Source: an uncultured Alphaproteobacteria bacterium
Lineage (GTDB): Bacteria > Pseudomonadota > Alphaproteobacteria > HIMB59 > GCA-002718135
DNA: 64,000 bases
Reading direction: 5' to 3'
Assembly: GCA_902521325.1 (NCBI GenBank)
Contig: CABYRE010000003.1
Span: 1 to 64,000 of the forward strand
Part shown: positions 48,011-58,180 of the stretch, piece by piece
How the letters are laid out: the number at the start of each line of letters is the position of its first letter
How positions within the stretch are numbered: position 1 is the first letter of the stretch
Translations under genes and position numbers: made by a program
The notes under the pieces: generated by a model
What the model was told of the DNA's origin: nothing
Database searches by the model: none
What the model saw: the letters and a program-made list of their open reading frames with translations, nothing else

Positions 48011-49807
48011 ATGAAACAAAAAAATTATCAAAATTTAACAAAAAATACGCTTGGAAAACTGCCAGTTTGGAACCTCAAAGATTTATACGAATCTCCAAAA
48101 TCGAAGAATCTAAATAATGATTTAAATCAATTGAGCAGAATTACAAAAAAATTTGAAAAAAAATACACATTTAAAATTACTAAGCTTACTTCTAGTCAAC
48201 TCTTAAAAGCAATCATTGAATTAGAAAACATTGATATAAAAATTGATAAAATTATGTCATATGCACATCTCTTAGTTGCAGAGGATGGTAATAATGAAAA
48301 GAATAAAATTTTTTACCAACAAATGCAGGAACAAATTTCCAATATAGCTTCATCAATAGTTTTCTTTAGTCTTGAATTAAATGAAGTTTCGGATGCAAAA
48401 TTAAATAAAATCTATGCTGATAAGAAATTAGAACCTTATAAAAACTGGATTAAAAATATACGAAAATTTAAGCCATATCAATTAGATGTTAAAACAGAAA
48501 AATTACTTCAAGAAAAAAGTATTACTTCTAGATCAGCTTGGGTAAGATTATTTGATGATACAATTGCGTCACTTAAATTTCCATTTAAAGGTAAAAATTT
48601 ATCTAGTGCTGAAATTTTTAATTTTCTTTCAGATAAAAAAGAATCAAATCGAAAAAAATCTGCAGAGGTTGTATCTGGTGTTTTAAAAGACAATATTAGT
48701 TTGTTTACATCCATTACCAATAATCTTGCTAAAGATAAATCAATCAATGACAAATGGAGAGGATTACCAAGCCCAGTCAGCTCAAGAAATTTGTCTAATG
48801 TAGTTGAAGATGAAGTTGTAGAGGCATTGACTGATACAATAAAAGAAAATTATCCAAAAATTGCTCATCGCTATTATAAAATAAAAGCCAAATGGTTTAA
48901 AAAGAAATCATTGATGTATTGGGATAGAAATGCTCCTCTTCCCTTCCAATCACAAAGTGTATATTCCTGGAAAGATGCAAAAAGAATTGTAAGTGATGCT
49001 TATTCAAATTTTGATAAGAGAGCAGGAGATATTGTAAATAAATTTTTTGATAATTCATGGATTCATGCTCCTGTTATTGCAGGAAAATCTCCTGGAGCAT
49101 TTGCTGCCTCTACTGTTCCTTCAGCTCACCCATTTATACTTGTTAATTATCAGGGTAAAGCAAGAGATATTGCAACACTTGCTCATGAACTAGGTCATGG
49201 AATTCATCAGTATTTAGCGGGACGAAAACAAACTTATTTTAATTCTTCAACACCTCTAACTCTTGCTGAAACAGCAAGTGTTTTTGGTGAGATGTTAACA
49301 TTTAAATCTCTTCTTTCTATGACTACGAAAGAAAATGAGCGTAAAGGACTTTTAGCAAATAAAGTTGAAGATATGCTTAATACTGTAGTACGACAAATTG
49401 CTTTTTTTGAATTTGAAAAGTGCATACATGACCAAAGAAAAATTAAAGAATTAAGTGTTAATGAGATTTGTAAAATTTGGATTGATGTACAAAAGCAAAG
49501 CTTAGGACCTTCAATAAAATTTAATGATGATTATAAATATTTTTGGAGCTACATACCTCATTTCATTCATTCACCATTTTACGTTTATGCTTACGCCTTT
49601 GGAGATTGTCTTGTAAATTCTCTTTTTAATGTATACGAAAGTAGACTTCCTAAATTTGAAGACAAATACATTACTTTGTTAGAGAGTGGTGGTAGTGATA
49701 CATATGATAAACTCTTGAAACCTTTTGGATTAAATCCGAAGAAAAAAGATTTCTGGCAAAAGGGAGTTAATGTTATTGAGAGTCTCATTGACCAATTGGA
49801 AGAATAA
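48011..49807 (+). CDS. pepF: M3 family oligoendopeptidase (PepF-like)
   Basis: W-x-L-x-DLY N-terminus, LAHELGHGIHQYLAGRKQTYFNSSTPLTLAETASVFGEML (HExxH ... E). Confidence 0.95.
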   Translation: MKQKNYQNLTKNTLGKLPVWNLKDLYESPKSKNLNNDLNQLSRITKKFEKKYTFKITKLTSSQLLKAIIELENIDIKIDKIMSYAHLLVAEDGNNEKNKIFYQQMQEQISNIASSIVFFSLELNEVSDAKLNKIYADKKLEPYKNWIKNIRKFKPYQLDVKTEKLLQEKSITSRSAWVRLFDDTIASLKFPFKGKNLSSAEIFNFLSDKKESNRKKSAEVVSGVLKDNISLFTSITNNLAKDKSINDKWRGLPSPVSSRNLSNVVEDEVVEALTDTIKENYPKIAHRYYKIKAKWFKKKSLMYWDRNAPLPFQSQSVYSWKDAKRIVSDAYSNFDKRAGDIVNKFFDNSWIHAPVIAGKSPGAFAASTVPSAHPFILVNYQGKARDIATLAHELGHGIHQYLAGRKQTYFNSSTPLTLAETASVFGEMLTFKSLLSMTTKENERKGLLANKVEDMLNTVVRQIAFFEFEKCIHDQRKIKELSVNEICKIWIDVQKQSLGPSIKFNDDYKYFWSYIPHFIHSPFYVYAYAFGDCLVNSLFNVYESRLPKFEDKYITLLESGGSDTYDKLLKPFGLNPKKKDFWQKGVNVIESLIDQLEE

Positions 49808-49812
49808 AACTG

Positions 49813-51156
49813 ATGAAAGATAAAGAAGCAAAATCTTTAACAAAACAACTTACTAGATATGCAAAAGTTGGTGGTGTAGTTGGAAAATTAGCTACAAAGC
49901 TTGCAAGTCAAAGATATTTAGGGGTTAAGTTAGACAAAGAAAAACATGCCTCTGAAATTAGAGCCGCTCTTGGAAGTATTAAGGGACCATTAATGAAAGT
50001 GGCACAATTATCGGCAACAATACCTGATCTACTTCCTGATGAATATGCACAAGAACTTATGCATTTACAATCAAATGCTCCTCCTATGGGATGGTTGTTT
50101 GTTAAAAGAAGAATGGCAGCAGAATTAAAACAGGATTGGCAAAAAAATTTTATAGAGTTTGATAAAGAAGCGACAAGAGCAGCTTCACTTGGGCAAGTTC
50201 ATAAAGCTAAAGTAAAAAATGATGAAATAGTAGCTTGTAAACTTCAATATCCTGATATGACCTCAGCGGTAAGCGCAGATCTCTCGCAATTAAAAATGAT
50301 TTTTTCAATTTATCAGTCGTATAATAAAGCAATTAAAACTGATGAAGTATATAAAGAGATTACTGACAGATTAAAAGAAGAACTAGATTATGAAAGAGAA
50401 AAAAAATTAATGTCAGTATTTAGAAATATTTTTTCAAACATAAATTTTGTTCACGTACCAAAAACCTATGACAAATTATCTACAAAAAGACTGCTAACCA
50501 TGAGTTGGCTTGATGGAGAGCCTATTTTAAATTTTAAAAAGTCTTCTAAAGAAATAAGAAATACATTAGCATCAAATATGTATAAAGCATGGTATAAACC
50601 ATTTTTTGAATATGGTGTTCTTCATGGAGATCCACATTTAGGAAATTATTCTGTTCAAAAAAAAGATCTTAGCATTAATATTTATGATTTCGGATGTATG
50701 AGAATATTTAATGGTAATTTCATTCAGGGAGTAATAGATTTATACTTTGCTCTTCAAGAAAAAGATAATTCAAAAGCAGTTCATGCCTATGAACAGTGGG
50801 GATTTACAGACATAACTAAAGAAAAATTAAAAGTATTAAATAAATGGGCAGGATTTTTATATTCACCCCTAATGGAAGATAAAGTTCAGAAAATACAAGA
50901 AAGTGATAGTGGCATTTATGGTGCACAAATTGCATCTGAAGTTCATCAAGAGCTAAAAAAATTAGGTGGTGTTAAACCTCCAAAAGAATTTGTCTTCATG
51001 GATAGAGCAGCAGTAGGACTAGGCTCAGTATTTATGCATTTAAAAGCTGAAGTTAATTGGTATAGAATATTCCATGAACTCATTGAGGACTTTAACTCAA
51101 AAAAATTAATGGAAAACCAACAAAAAGCTTTAAAATTAGCAAACCTATCAATATAA
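49813..51156 (+). CDS. AarF/UbiB/ABC1 kinase-like protein
   Basis: LGSIKGPLMKVAQLSATIPDLLPDEYAQELMHLQSNAPPM...AASLGQVHKAKVKNDEIVACKLQYPDM...ELDYEREKKLM...YGVLHGDPHLGNYSV. Confidence 0.93.
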   Translation: MKDKEAKSLTKQLTRYAKVGGVVGKLATKLASQRYLGVKLDKEKHASEIRAALGSIKGPLMKVAQLSATIPDLLPDEYAQELMHLQSNAPPMGWLFVKRRMAAELKQDWQKNFIEFDKEATRAASLGQVHKAKVKNDEIVACKLQYPDMTSAVSADLSQLKMIFSIYQSYNKAIKTDEVYKEITDRLKEELDYEREKKLMSVFRNIFSNINFVHVPKTYDKLSTKRLLTMSWLDGEPILNFKKSSKEIRNTLASNMYKAWYKPFFEYGVLHGDPHLGNYSVQKKDLSINIYDFGCMRIFNGNFIQGVIDLYFALQEKDNSKAVHAYEQWGFTDITKEKLKVLNKWAGFLYSPLMEDKVQKIQESDSGIYGAQIASEVHQELKKLGGVKPPKEFVFMDRAAVGLGSVFMHLKAEVNWYRIFHELIEDFNSKKLMENQQKALKLANLSI

Positions 51157-51162
51157 GAACCC

Positions 51163-52284
51163 ATGCTCTTATCCGCTATTAAAGAAAATGATAACAATGA
51201 GACAAGAGTCTCCATTTCACCTGAATCTGTAAAGCTTTTTTCTAGACTAGGTTTTGAAGTTATAATTGAAAATGGAGCTGGAGAAACATCAGGATATCAA
51301 AACTCAAATTATGAAGAAGCTGGAGCAAAAATTGTAACTAGATTAGAATGTTTAAAAGCCGATGTTTGTTTGTGTGTTAGAATGCCAAGTACTGATGATA
51401 TAAATAACTTAAAAAGTAATTCATTACTTGTAGGAATTTTAAATCCATATGAAAATAAATCCGAATTTTCTAATCTAAATAAAAACAAAATTTCATCATG
51501 TTGTATGGAGTTAATACCAAGAATAAGTAGAGCACAAAGTATGGATGTTTTATCATCCCAAGCCAATTTAGCTGGTTATAGAAGTGTAATTGATGCAGCA
51601 GAGCAATTTGGAAAAGCTTTTCCAATGATGATGACTGCAGCTGGAAGAGTAAACCCAGCTAAAGTTATGATACTTGGTGTAGGAGTTGCAGGTTTACAAG
51701 CTATAGCAACAGCAAAAAGACTTGGGGCAGTAGTGTCCGCCACTGATGTAAGAGCAGCAACTAAGGAACAAGTCGAAAGTCTTGGTGGTAAATTCATAAT
51801 GGTTGAAGATGATGAAGCTCAAAATGCTGAAACTGCAGGTGGTTATGCAAAGGAAATGAGTGATGATTATAAGAAAAAACAAGCTCAATTGATAGCAGAA
51901 ACAGTTTCAAAACAAGATATTGTAATTTGTACAGCTCTTATTCCTGGAAAAAAAGCTCCAGTTTTAATCACAGAAGAAATGGTTACTTCAATGATACCTG
52001 GCTCAGTAGTAATTGATTTGGCTGTGGAAGCTGGTGGTAACTGCCCTTTAAGTAAAATGAATGAAATAGTATTACATAACGGAGTAAAAATCGTTGGTTA
52101 TGGAAATGTTCCTGGAAGAGTGGCCAAAGATGCATCCGCATTGTATGCTAAAAATATTTTTAACTTCTTAAGTTTATTAATAGATAAAGAAAATAAAAAA
52201 ATAAATTTTGATTTTGACGATGAAATAATTAATTCTGTTTTGCTAACGCATAAGGGGAATGTAAGATTGGAGCAATTTAACTAA
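51163..52284 (+). CDS. pntAA: NAD(P) transhydrogenase alpha subunit, part 1
   Basis: ETRVSISPESVKLFSRLGFEVIIENGAGETSGYQNSNYEEAGA...SRAQSMDVLSSQANLAGYRSVIDAAEQFGKAFPMMMTAAGRVNPAKVMILGVGVAGLQAIATAKRLGAVVSATDVR. Confidence 0.96.
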   Translation: MLLSAIKENDNNETRVSISPESVKLFSRLGFEVIIENGAGETSGYQNSNYEEAGAKIVTRLECLKADVCLCVRMPSTDDINNLKSNSLLVGILNPYENKSEFSNLNKNKISSCCMELIPRISRAQSMDVLSSQANLAGYRSVIDAAEQFGKAFPMMMTAAGRVNPAKVMILGVGVAGLQAIATAKRLGAVVSATDVRAATKEQVESLGGKFIMVEDDEAQNAETAGGYAKEMSDDYKKKQAQLIAETVSKQDIVICTALIPGKKAPVLITEEMVTSMIPGSVVIDLAVEAGGNCPLSKMNEIVLHNGVKIVGYGNVPGRVAKDASALYAKNIFNFLSLLIDKENKKINFDFDDEIINSVLLTHKGNVRLEQFN

Positions 52285-52285
52285 T

Positions 52286-52603
52286 ATGGAAGCACATTCT
52301 TCAGAAGTTTTTGTTATTGGACTAACAGTATTTTTCTTAGCTTGTATTATTGGTTATTATGTAGTTTGGTCAGTTACTCCCGCTTTACATAGTCCATTGA
52401 TGGGTGTGACAAATGCAATATCAAGTGTAATCATAGTTGGGGCAATATTGGCAGCTGGTTCTCAAGGTTTTGATACATCAAAAATTTTTGGATTAATCGG
52501 TGTTGTGTTAGCTTCAGTTAATATTTTTGGAGGCTTCTTAGTAACATATCGAATGCTCTCTATGTTTAAGAAAAAAACAAAAAAAACAAAGGAAAAAGAA
52601 TAA
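52286..52603 (+). CDS. pntAB: NAD(P) transhydrogenase alpha subunit, part 2 (membrane)
   Basis: FFLACIIGYYVVWSVTPALHSPLMGVTNAISSVIIVGAILAAG. Confidence 0.95.
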   Translation: MEAHSSEVFVIGLTVFFLACIIGYYVVWSVTPALHSPLMGVTNAISSVIIVGAILAAGSQGFDTSKIFGLIGVVLASVNIFGGFLVTYRMLSMFKKKTKKTKEKE

Positions 52604-53997
52604 TGTCTGCTAACATGGTTGCGATATTATATTTAATTTCTGCATTATTATTTATCTTTGCTTTAAGAGGTTTATCTCATCCTGAGTCTTCAAGAATGGG
52701 TAACATATTTGGTGTTATTGGAATGATTATAGCGGTGTTTACAACGCTAATGTTCAAATCAGTTCTTAGTTATTATGAAATTGGAGCTGCGATACTTATT
52801 GGAGGTGCTATAGGTTCATTTATTGCGCTCAGAATTGAGATGACAGCATTACCTCAGTTGGTAGCAGCTTTTCATAGCCTAGTAGGTTTAGCAGCTGTAT
52901 TTGTTGCTGCTGCTGCATTCTATGATCCTGTAGCTTTTAATATTGGAAAAGTTGGATCAATTAAAACCGCTAGTTTAGTTGAAATGAGTATCGGAACGTT
53001 AATTGGTGCAATCACTTTCTCTGGTTCGGTTTTAGCTTTTGGAAAATTACAAGGAACCATTTCAGGAAAGCCTATAGTGTTTAAGTTTCAGCACCTTATA
53101 AATGCAATAATTTTTCTACTAATTATTTTCTTAATTGTTTTATTTGTAATTAATCAATCTCCAACAATCTTTTGGACAATAGTTATCATTTCAATATTGT
53201 TAGGATTTCTTGTGGTAATTCCTATTGGTGGAGCTGACATGCCAGTTGTCGTTTCTATGTTAAACTCCTATTCAGGCTGGGCAGCTTGTGGAATAGGATT
53301 TACCTTAAGCAATAATCTCTTAATTATAACTGGAGCCCTTGTTGGAGCATCTGGAGCAATACTAAGTTATATAATGAGTAAAGGGATGAATAGATCTATT
53401 ATTAATGTTGTTCTAGGAGGTTTTGGTGGCGAGCAAGACACTAGTGCTAGTAAGGATAACTCAGATAAAATTGTTAAACAAGGTAATGCAGAGGATGCGG
53501 CGTATATAATGAAAAATGCAGACTCTGTAATTATTGTACCAGGTTATGGAATGGCTGTGGCGCAAGCTCAACACGCTTTAAGAGAAATGGGTGATATATT
53601 AAAAAAAGAAGGAATAGAGGTAAGATATGCAATACACCCAGTTGCAGGAAGAATGCCAGGTCATATGAATGTTTTACTAGCTGAAGCTAATGTTCCTTAT
53701 GAAGAAGTTTTAGAACTAGATGAAATTAATCATGACTTTCCAATGACAGAGGTTTCTTTTGTTATTGGGGCAAATGATGTAACAAATCCCGCTGCAAAAA
53801 CAGATGAGTCTTCTCCTATTTTCGGTATGCCTATTTTAGATGTAGAAAAATCACAAAGCGTTTTATTTGTAAAACGTTCAATGGCAACTGGTTATTCAGG
53901 CGTTGATAATGAGTTATTCTATAGAGATAACACAACTATGCTATTTGGAGATGCAAAAAAAATGTGTGAGGATATTGTAAAAAGTCTTTCAGCTTAA
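52603..53997 (+). CDS. pntB: NAD(P) transhydrogenase beta subunit
   Basis: [29 protein letters not shown]...[30 protein letters not shown]...[21 protein letters not shown]...[25 protein letters not shown]. Confidence 0.98.
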   Translation: MSANMVAILYLISALLFIFALRGLSHPESSRMGNIFGVIGMIIAVFTTLMFKSVLSYYEIGAAILIGGAIGSFIALRIEMTALPQLVAAFHSLVGLAAVFVAAAAFYDPVAFNIGKVGSIKTASLVEMSIGTLIGAITFSGSVLAFGKLQGTISGKPIVFKFQHLINAIIFLLIIFLIVLFVINQSPTIFWTIVIISILLGFLVVIPIGGADMPVVVSMLNSYSGWAACGIGFTLSNNLLIITGALVGASGAILSYIMSKGMNRSIINVVLGGFGGEQDTSASKDNSDKIVKQGNAEDAAYIMKNADSVIIVPGYGMAVAQAQHALREMGDILKKEGIEVRYAIHPVAGRMPGHMNVLLAEANVPYEEVLELDEINHDFPMTEVSFVIGANDVTNPAAKTDESSPIFGMPILDVEKSQSVLFVKRSMATGYSGVDNELFYRDNTTMLFGDAKKMCEDIVKSLSA

Positions 53998-54191
53998 TCG
54001 TTATTTCTTTTTGCAGATTTTCTAGCTCTTCTAATATTTTCCTCTTTTTCTCTAGCGCGTTTTAAACAAGGTTTTTCATAGTGTTTACGAAGTTTCATTT
54101 CTTTATATAAACCTTCACGCTGCATTTTCTTTTTTAGCGTTCTAATTGCTTGTTCAACATTATTATCTTTTACGTTTACAAAAAGTGTCAT
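53994..54191 (-). CDS. rpsU: 30S ribosomal protein S21
   Basis: [54 protein letters not shown]. Confidence 0.96.
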   Translation of the reverse strand: MTLFVNVKDNNVEQAIRTLKKKMQREGLYKEMKLRKHYEKPCLKRAREKEENIRRARKSAKRNND

Positions 54192-54285
54192 TAGTTCGGG
54201 CTAGTAACATAAAGTCATATTATTTGCAAACGGATATATTGAATTAATCTATTGGTATATTAAAAAAAATACTTATATTTATTAT

Positions 54286-54816
54286 GTGTCTATTCTCAAA
54301 ATATCAAAAATCGGTCATCCCATTTTGCTCAAAGAATGTTCTGAGATAAAAGAATTCTCATCAGATTCTCTAAAAAAATTAGTTTATGATATGTCTGAAA
54401 CAATGCTTGACTATAACGGTTTAGGTTTAGCGGCACCCCAAGTACACATTTTAAAGCAAATAATAGTATTTCGGAATCCTGATAATAAAGAGAAAGATAA
54501 AATTGAGATAACACCATTAATAAATCCTAACCTTACGCCTATAGGAAAAGAAACTGAGGATGATTGGGAAGGATGTTTATCTATCCCAGGTATGCAAGGC
54601 TTGGTTAGAAGATTTAAAAAAATTAAATATTCTGGATTTGATCTTGATGGTAAAGTGATTGAAAATGAAGTTGAAGGCTTACATGCAAGGGTAGTACAAC
54701 ATGAGGTAGATCATTTAAATGGCATTTTGTATACATCGCGCTTAGCACATAAAAATGCTTTTGGTTTTGAAAAAGAAATAACAACTTATTGGAAAAATGA
54801 ACAAAACAGAAAATAA
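54286..54816 (+). CDS. def: Peptide deformylase
   Basis: GLGLAAPQVHILKQIIVF, DDWEGCLSIPGMQGLVRR, LHARVVQHEVDHLNGILYTSRL; GTG start. Confidence 0.96.
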   Translation: MSILKISKIGHPILLKECSEIKEFSSDSLKKLVYDMSETMLDYNGLGLAAPQVHILKQIIVFRNPDNKEKDKIEITPLINPNLTPIGKETEDDWEGCLSIPGMQGLVRRFKKIKYSGFDLDGKVIENEVEGLHARVVQHEVDHLNGILYTSRLAHKNAFGFEKEITTYWKNEQNRK

Positions 54817-55414
54817 AAAAAAAAAAGATATTCTTATAAAAGCTAAAGAAATTGTATCAATTGAAGGCTGGTCATCAGAAATATTTTCAAAATTACAAAA
54901 ACAAAATATAGAAAAAAATGATTTATTCTATTTTTTTCCTGATGGATATAAAGATTTATTAGAATATTCTCTACAAAATATTAATGAAAAACTTGAATAT
55001 AAATTAAAAAAAATTAATTTGATTAATTTTCCAATTAACAAAAGAATAAAAAAAATATTATTATTACGATTTGATATATTAAATGAAGATAAAGAATTTT
55101 ATAAAAAAACCTTTAACCATCTTTTGCTGCCCACAAATAATAAAATATCCAAAAAGAGTTTATATAATTCAGTAAATACAATGTGGTATTTAGCTGGAGA
55201 TAATTCAACAGATTTCAATTTTTATACAAAAAGACTTATCTTATCAGGAGTATATACTAATGCCTTATTCGTTTTTTTTTCAAAAGAAATGAAGCATGTT
55301 GAAGAAAATATTGATAAAAATCTTAAGAGAATATCAAAAATTCCGAGAATTAAGGAAAGAATATCTTTTATTAAGGATAACGCTCCTAAATTTTTAAAAA
55401 GTTTTTTAGCTTAA
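54797..55414 (+). CDS. COQ9 family / rpsU-divergently-transcribed-type protein
   Basis: ILIKAKEIVSIEGWSSEIFSKLQ...LLEYSLQNINEKLE...SLYNSVNTMWYLAGDNSTDFNFYTKRLILSGVYTNALFVFFSKE. Confidence 0.8.
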   Translation: MNKTENKKKKDILIKAKEIVSIEGWSSEIFSKLQKQNIEKNDLFYFFPDGYKDLLEYSLQNINEKLEYKLKKINLINFPINKRIKKILLLRFDILNEDKEFYKKTFNHLLLPTNNKISKKSLYNSVNTMWYLAGDNSTDFNFYTKRLILSGVYTNALFVFFSKEMKHVEENIDKNLKRISKIPRIKERISFIKDNAPKFLKSFLA

Positions 55415-55611
55415 GCTATATTATCTGGCTCTAATTTATTTTGAATTTCTAATATTTTATCTTTTAGGATTAACTTTCTTTTTTTTAACCTTTGAATTTG
55501 CAAAAAATCTACAGTACTTTTTTCTTGAAGTCTTATAAGTATCTCATCAAGATCTCTATGTTCTTGTTCAAAATTTTTTAAAATTTCTATAAGTTTGTTT
55601 ATGTCATCCAT
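55411..55611 (-). CDS. DUF465 (YdcH-like) small protein
   Basis: LKNFEQEHRDLDEILIRLQEKSTVDFLQIQRLKKRKLILKDKILEIQNKL. Confidence 0.85.
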   Translation of the reverse strand: MDDINKLIEILKNFEQEHRDLDEILIRLQEKSTVDFLQIQRLKKRKLILKDKILEIQNKLEPDNIA

Positions 55612-55655
55612 GAAAATAAATAAGTAAAAATATAATAATAGTATATAAACTCACT

Positions 55656-56741
55656 GTGGTAAAAAAAATAGCAATTTTAACAAGTGGTGGAGATTGTGCA
55701 GGTCTGAATGCAGTAATTAGAGCTGTAACATTAAGAGCACACAATAAGTACAGTTGGGAAGTTTATGGAATTAAGGACGGAACATTAGGTTTGTTGAAAG
55801 AACCACTGGACGTAATCAGATTAGATCCACAAAATTTTGAGGGCAGCCTTATGAGAATGGGTGGAACTTTTTTGGGATCAAATAATAAAGGTAACCCTTT
55901 TAGAAAAATTACAAGGAATGGAAAAAAAATTGATTCATCTGATTTGGTTATAGAAGGTTTTAAAAAATTAGGAATAGATGCACTCATAGGTATTGGTGGA
56001 GATGGAAGTTTAAAAATTCTCCAAAGTATAACTAAAAAAGGAAATATAAACTTTGTAGGCATTCCAAAGACTATCGACAATGATGTAAAGCATAATGAAC
56101 TATCTATAGGATATGATACTGCAGTCGACGTAGCAACAAATGCATTAGATATGCTGCAACCAACGGCAGCTAGCCACAGAAGAGTAATGATTTTAGAAGT
56201 AATGGGTAGAGATGCAGGCCACATTGCTTTAAATTCAGGAATTGCTGGAGGAGCTGATGTTATTTTGATTCCGGAGATTCAATATTCAATTAAATCTATT
56301 GCTGATCATATTGAAAAACTTAGGTCTAAAGGAAGAAATCATGCATTAATCGTTGTTGCAGAAGCTGTAAAAAAAGAAAACGGTAAAAAAGCTACAGTGA
56401 AATATGTTGATGGAGAGGTGCGCCTTGGAGGGATTGGAAATTATCTTGGTGATGAAATCTATAAAATAACAGACTCTGAAACAAGAGTTACAGTTCTAGG
56501 GCATGTCCAAAGAGGCGCTCAACCAACTCATAGAGATCGTTTAATTGCAAGTGCCTTTGGGGTTTATGCGGTTGATTTAATTGCAAAGAAAAAATTTAAT
56601 AGAGTAGTTGTATGGAAAGACAGAGGAGTGCAAGATTTGATGCTTAGTCAAGTTGCTGGATATTCAAAAACTGTTCAAAAAAATGATCCTTTGATTAAAG
56701 TAGCTGAAGGACTTGGAATTTATATTGGTGAAATAAACTAA
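55656..56741 (+). CDS. pfkA: 6-phosphofructokinase
   Basis: IAILTSGGDCAGLNAVIRAV, GIGGDGSLK, GIPKTIDNDVKHNELSIGYDTAV, ILEVMGRDAGHIALNSGIAGGADVILIPE, VLGHVQRGAQPTHRDRLIA; GTG start. Confidence 0.95.
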   Translation: MVKKIAILTSGGDCAGLNAVIRAVTLRAHNKYSWEVYGIKDGTLGLLKEPLDVIRLDPQNFEGSLMRMGGTFLGSNNKGNPFRKITRNGKKIDSSDLVIEGFKKLGIDALIGIGGDGSLKILQSITKKGNINFVGIPKTIDNDVKHNELSIGYDTAVDVATNALDMLQPTAASHRRVMILEVMGRDAGHIALNSGIAGGADVILIPEIQYSIKSIADHIEKLRSKGRNHALIVVAEAVKKENGKKATVKYVDGEVRLGGIGNYLGDEIYKITDSETRVTVLGHVQRGAQPTHRDRLIASAFGVYAVDLIAKKKFNRVVVWKDRGVQDLMLSQVAGYSKTVQKNDPLIKVAEGLGIYIGEIN

Positions 56742-57496
56742 AAATTCCCTAATTTTTTCCATATATAAAAATATATTTTGTAAGGTAATATCCTTGTAAA
56801 TTTAAAAAAATATACAATCAAATAGGGAAAAATAATTTCAAATTCTTTACCTTTAGTTAATCTATCAAATATTTTTTTTCCTGCGTATTCAGCACTTTTT
56901 AAAAAAGGCATTTTGAAGCTATTTTTTTTGGTTGCTTCGGTATCAATAAAACCTGGACATATGACTCTAACATTAATGTTCAACTTTTTGAAATCAAAAT
57001 ACAAACTTTCACTCAAGCTTAATTGAGCTGCCTTAGAAATACCATACGCCCCAGCTGTTGGCCAACCTCTATATCCCAACGGTGAAGAAATAATAGCAAT
57101 CGTATTATTTCTACTTTTCATAACATCTTTTAATTTGTTAACACAATACAAAGTGCCTTTGATATTTACATCTACTAGCAATTCGTAGTTTGAAATATCA
57201 AATATTTGATTTTTGTTTGGACTATAAGCTGATGCATTTAATAATGCTATATCAATTTTACCAATATTTTTTTCTATAGAAATAATCGTTTCATCAACAT
57301 TATTTTTTGAAGAAATATCACATACAACAGCATGAACTAAATTTTTATTATTATTTAGTTCTAATTTTTTTTTTGCAGATTCAAGTTTTATTTTATTACT
57401 TGAAGAAATTACAACTTGCCAATTATTATTTATAAATTCTTTTGCTGTAGCAAAACCAATACCTGAAGATCCACCAGTAATCCATATAGTTTGCAA
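56738..57496 (-). CDS. Short-chain dehydrogenase/reductase
   Basis: IWITGGSSGIGFATAKEFI, NASAYSPN, YGISKAAQLSLSESL. Confidence 0.92.
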   Translation of the reverse strand: MQTIWITGGSSGIGFATAKEFINNNWQVVISSSNKIKLESAKKKLELNNNKNLVHAVVCDISSKNNVDETIISIEKNIGKIDIALLNASAYSPNKNQIFDISNYELLVDVNIKGTLYCVNKLKDVMKSRNNTIAIISSPLGYRGWPTAGAYGISKAAQLSLSESLYFDFKKLNINVRVICPGFIDTEATKKNSFKMPFLKSAEYAGKKIFDRLTKGKEFEIIFPYLIVYFFKFTRILPYKIYFYIWKKLGNF

Positions 57497-58180
57497 CTAT
57501 AGACTCCAATCATTACGAATTATTGTTATAATATTTTTTTTATCATTAGGATTTTTGAATTCCATTTTCATGAGCTCTTTTTCAAAATACCAAAGTGTAT
57601 ACTCAGGGAATGGCCCTTTATCTTTTGGATTTTTTGATGCATTGAAAACATACTTATTAGCTAATATTTCAATGCCATTAATTTTTATTTTTTCATCTTC
57701 AAGTTGCTTTACTTCTATAGTTCTTACAATACCTTTTTGAGTGTCAAATACTTCTTTCTCATTTAACATTTCAATATTCCAATAATTTAATGGTACTATA
57801 TTTTTATCTAATTTTAATTCTCCATCCATACCACTAGCAATAAAAAAATTGTCTTTATCATTTCCAATTATTTTATACTCTCGATCATCTTCGAAGTCTG
57901 TAAATCCATCTATTGATACAAATTCACCATTTTTCCAAGTTTCTTTAGTTTCTTGAAAAAATTTGTATGCTGGAATAAATAAAACTTTAACATTTATCTT
58001 TAAGACTGAATGTATAACGACACTATCTTCATTATCATCAAATTTTGATATTAAGCTTCCAATATTTTTCTTTTTTCTAATAACATCATAACTTACCTCA
58101 TTATCTTCTGGTATTGGAAATGGTTGACTAAAAACACTTAAAGAAAAAACAGATAAACAAATTATAAAGATATATTTCAC
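57497..58180 (-). CDS. Secreted DUF6134/DUF3108-like protein
   Basis: Signal peptide; EVSYDVIRKKKNIGSLISKFDDNEDSVVIHSVLKINVKVLFIPAYKFFQETKETWKNGEFVSIDGFTDFE...PLNYWNIEML. Confidence 0.65.
   Translation of the reverse strand: MKYIFIICLSVFSLSVFSQPFPIPEDNEVSYDVIRKKKNIGSLISKFDDNEDSVVIHSVLKINVKVLFIPAYKFFQETKETWKNGEFVSIDGFTDFEDDREYKIIGNDKDNFFIASGMDGELKLDKNIVPLNYWNIEMLNEKEVFDTQKGIVRTIEVKQLEDEKIKINGIEILANKYVFNASKNPKDKGPFPEYTLWYFEKELMKMEFKNPNDKKNIITIIRNDWSL

Noticed and set aside
55763-56224. 153-aa antisense ORF inside pfkA, and similar antisense ORFs (e.g. 12663..12986, 61544..61864, 51309..51566)
   Set aside because: They lie wholly opposite strongly conserved genes and show no family motifs; chance open frames in AT-rich coding DNA.
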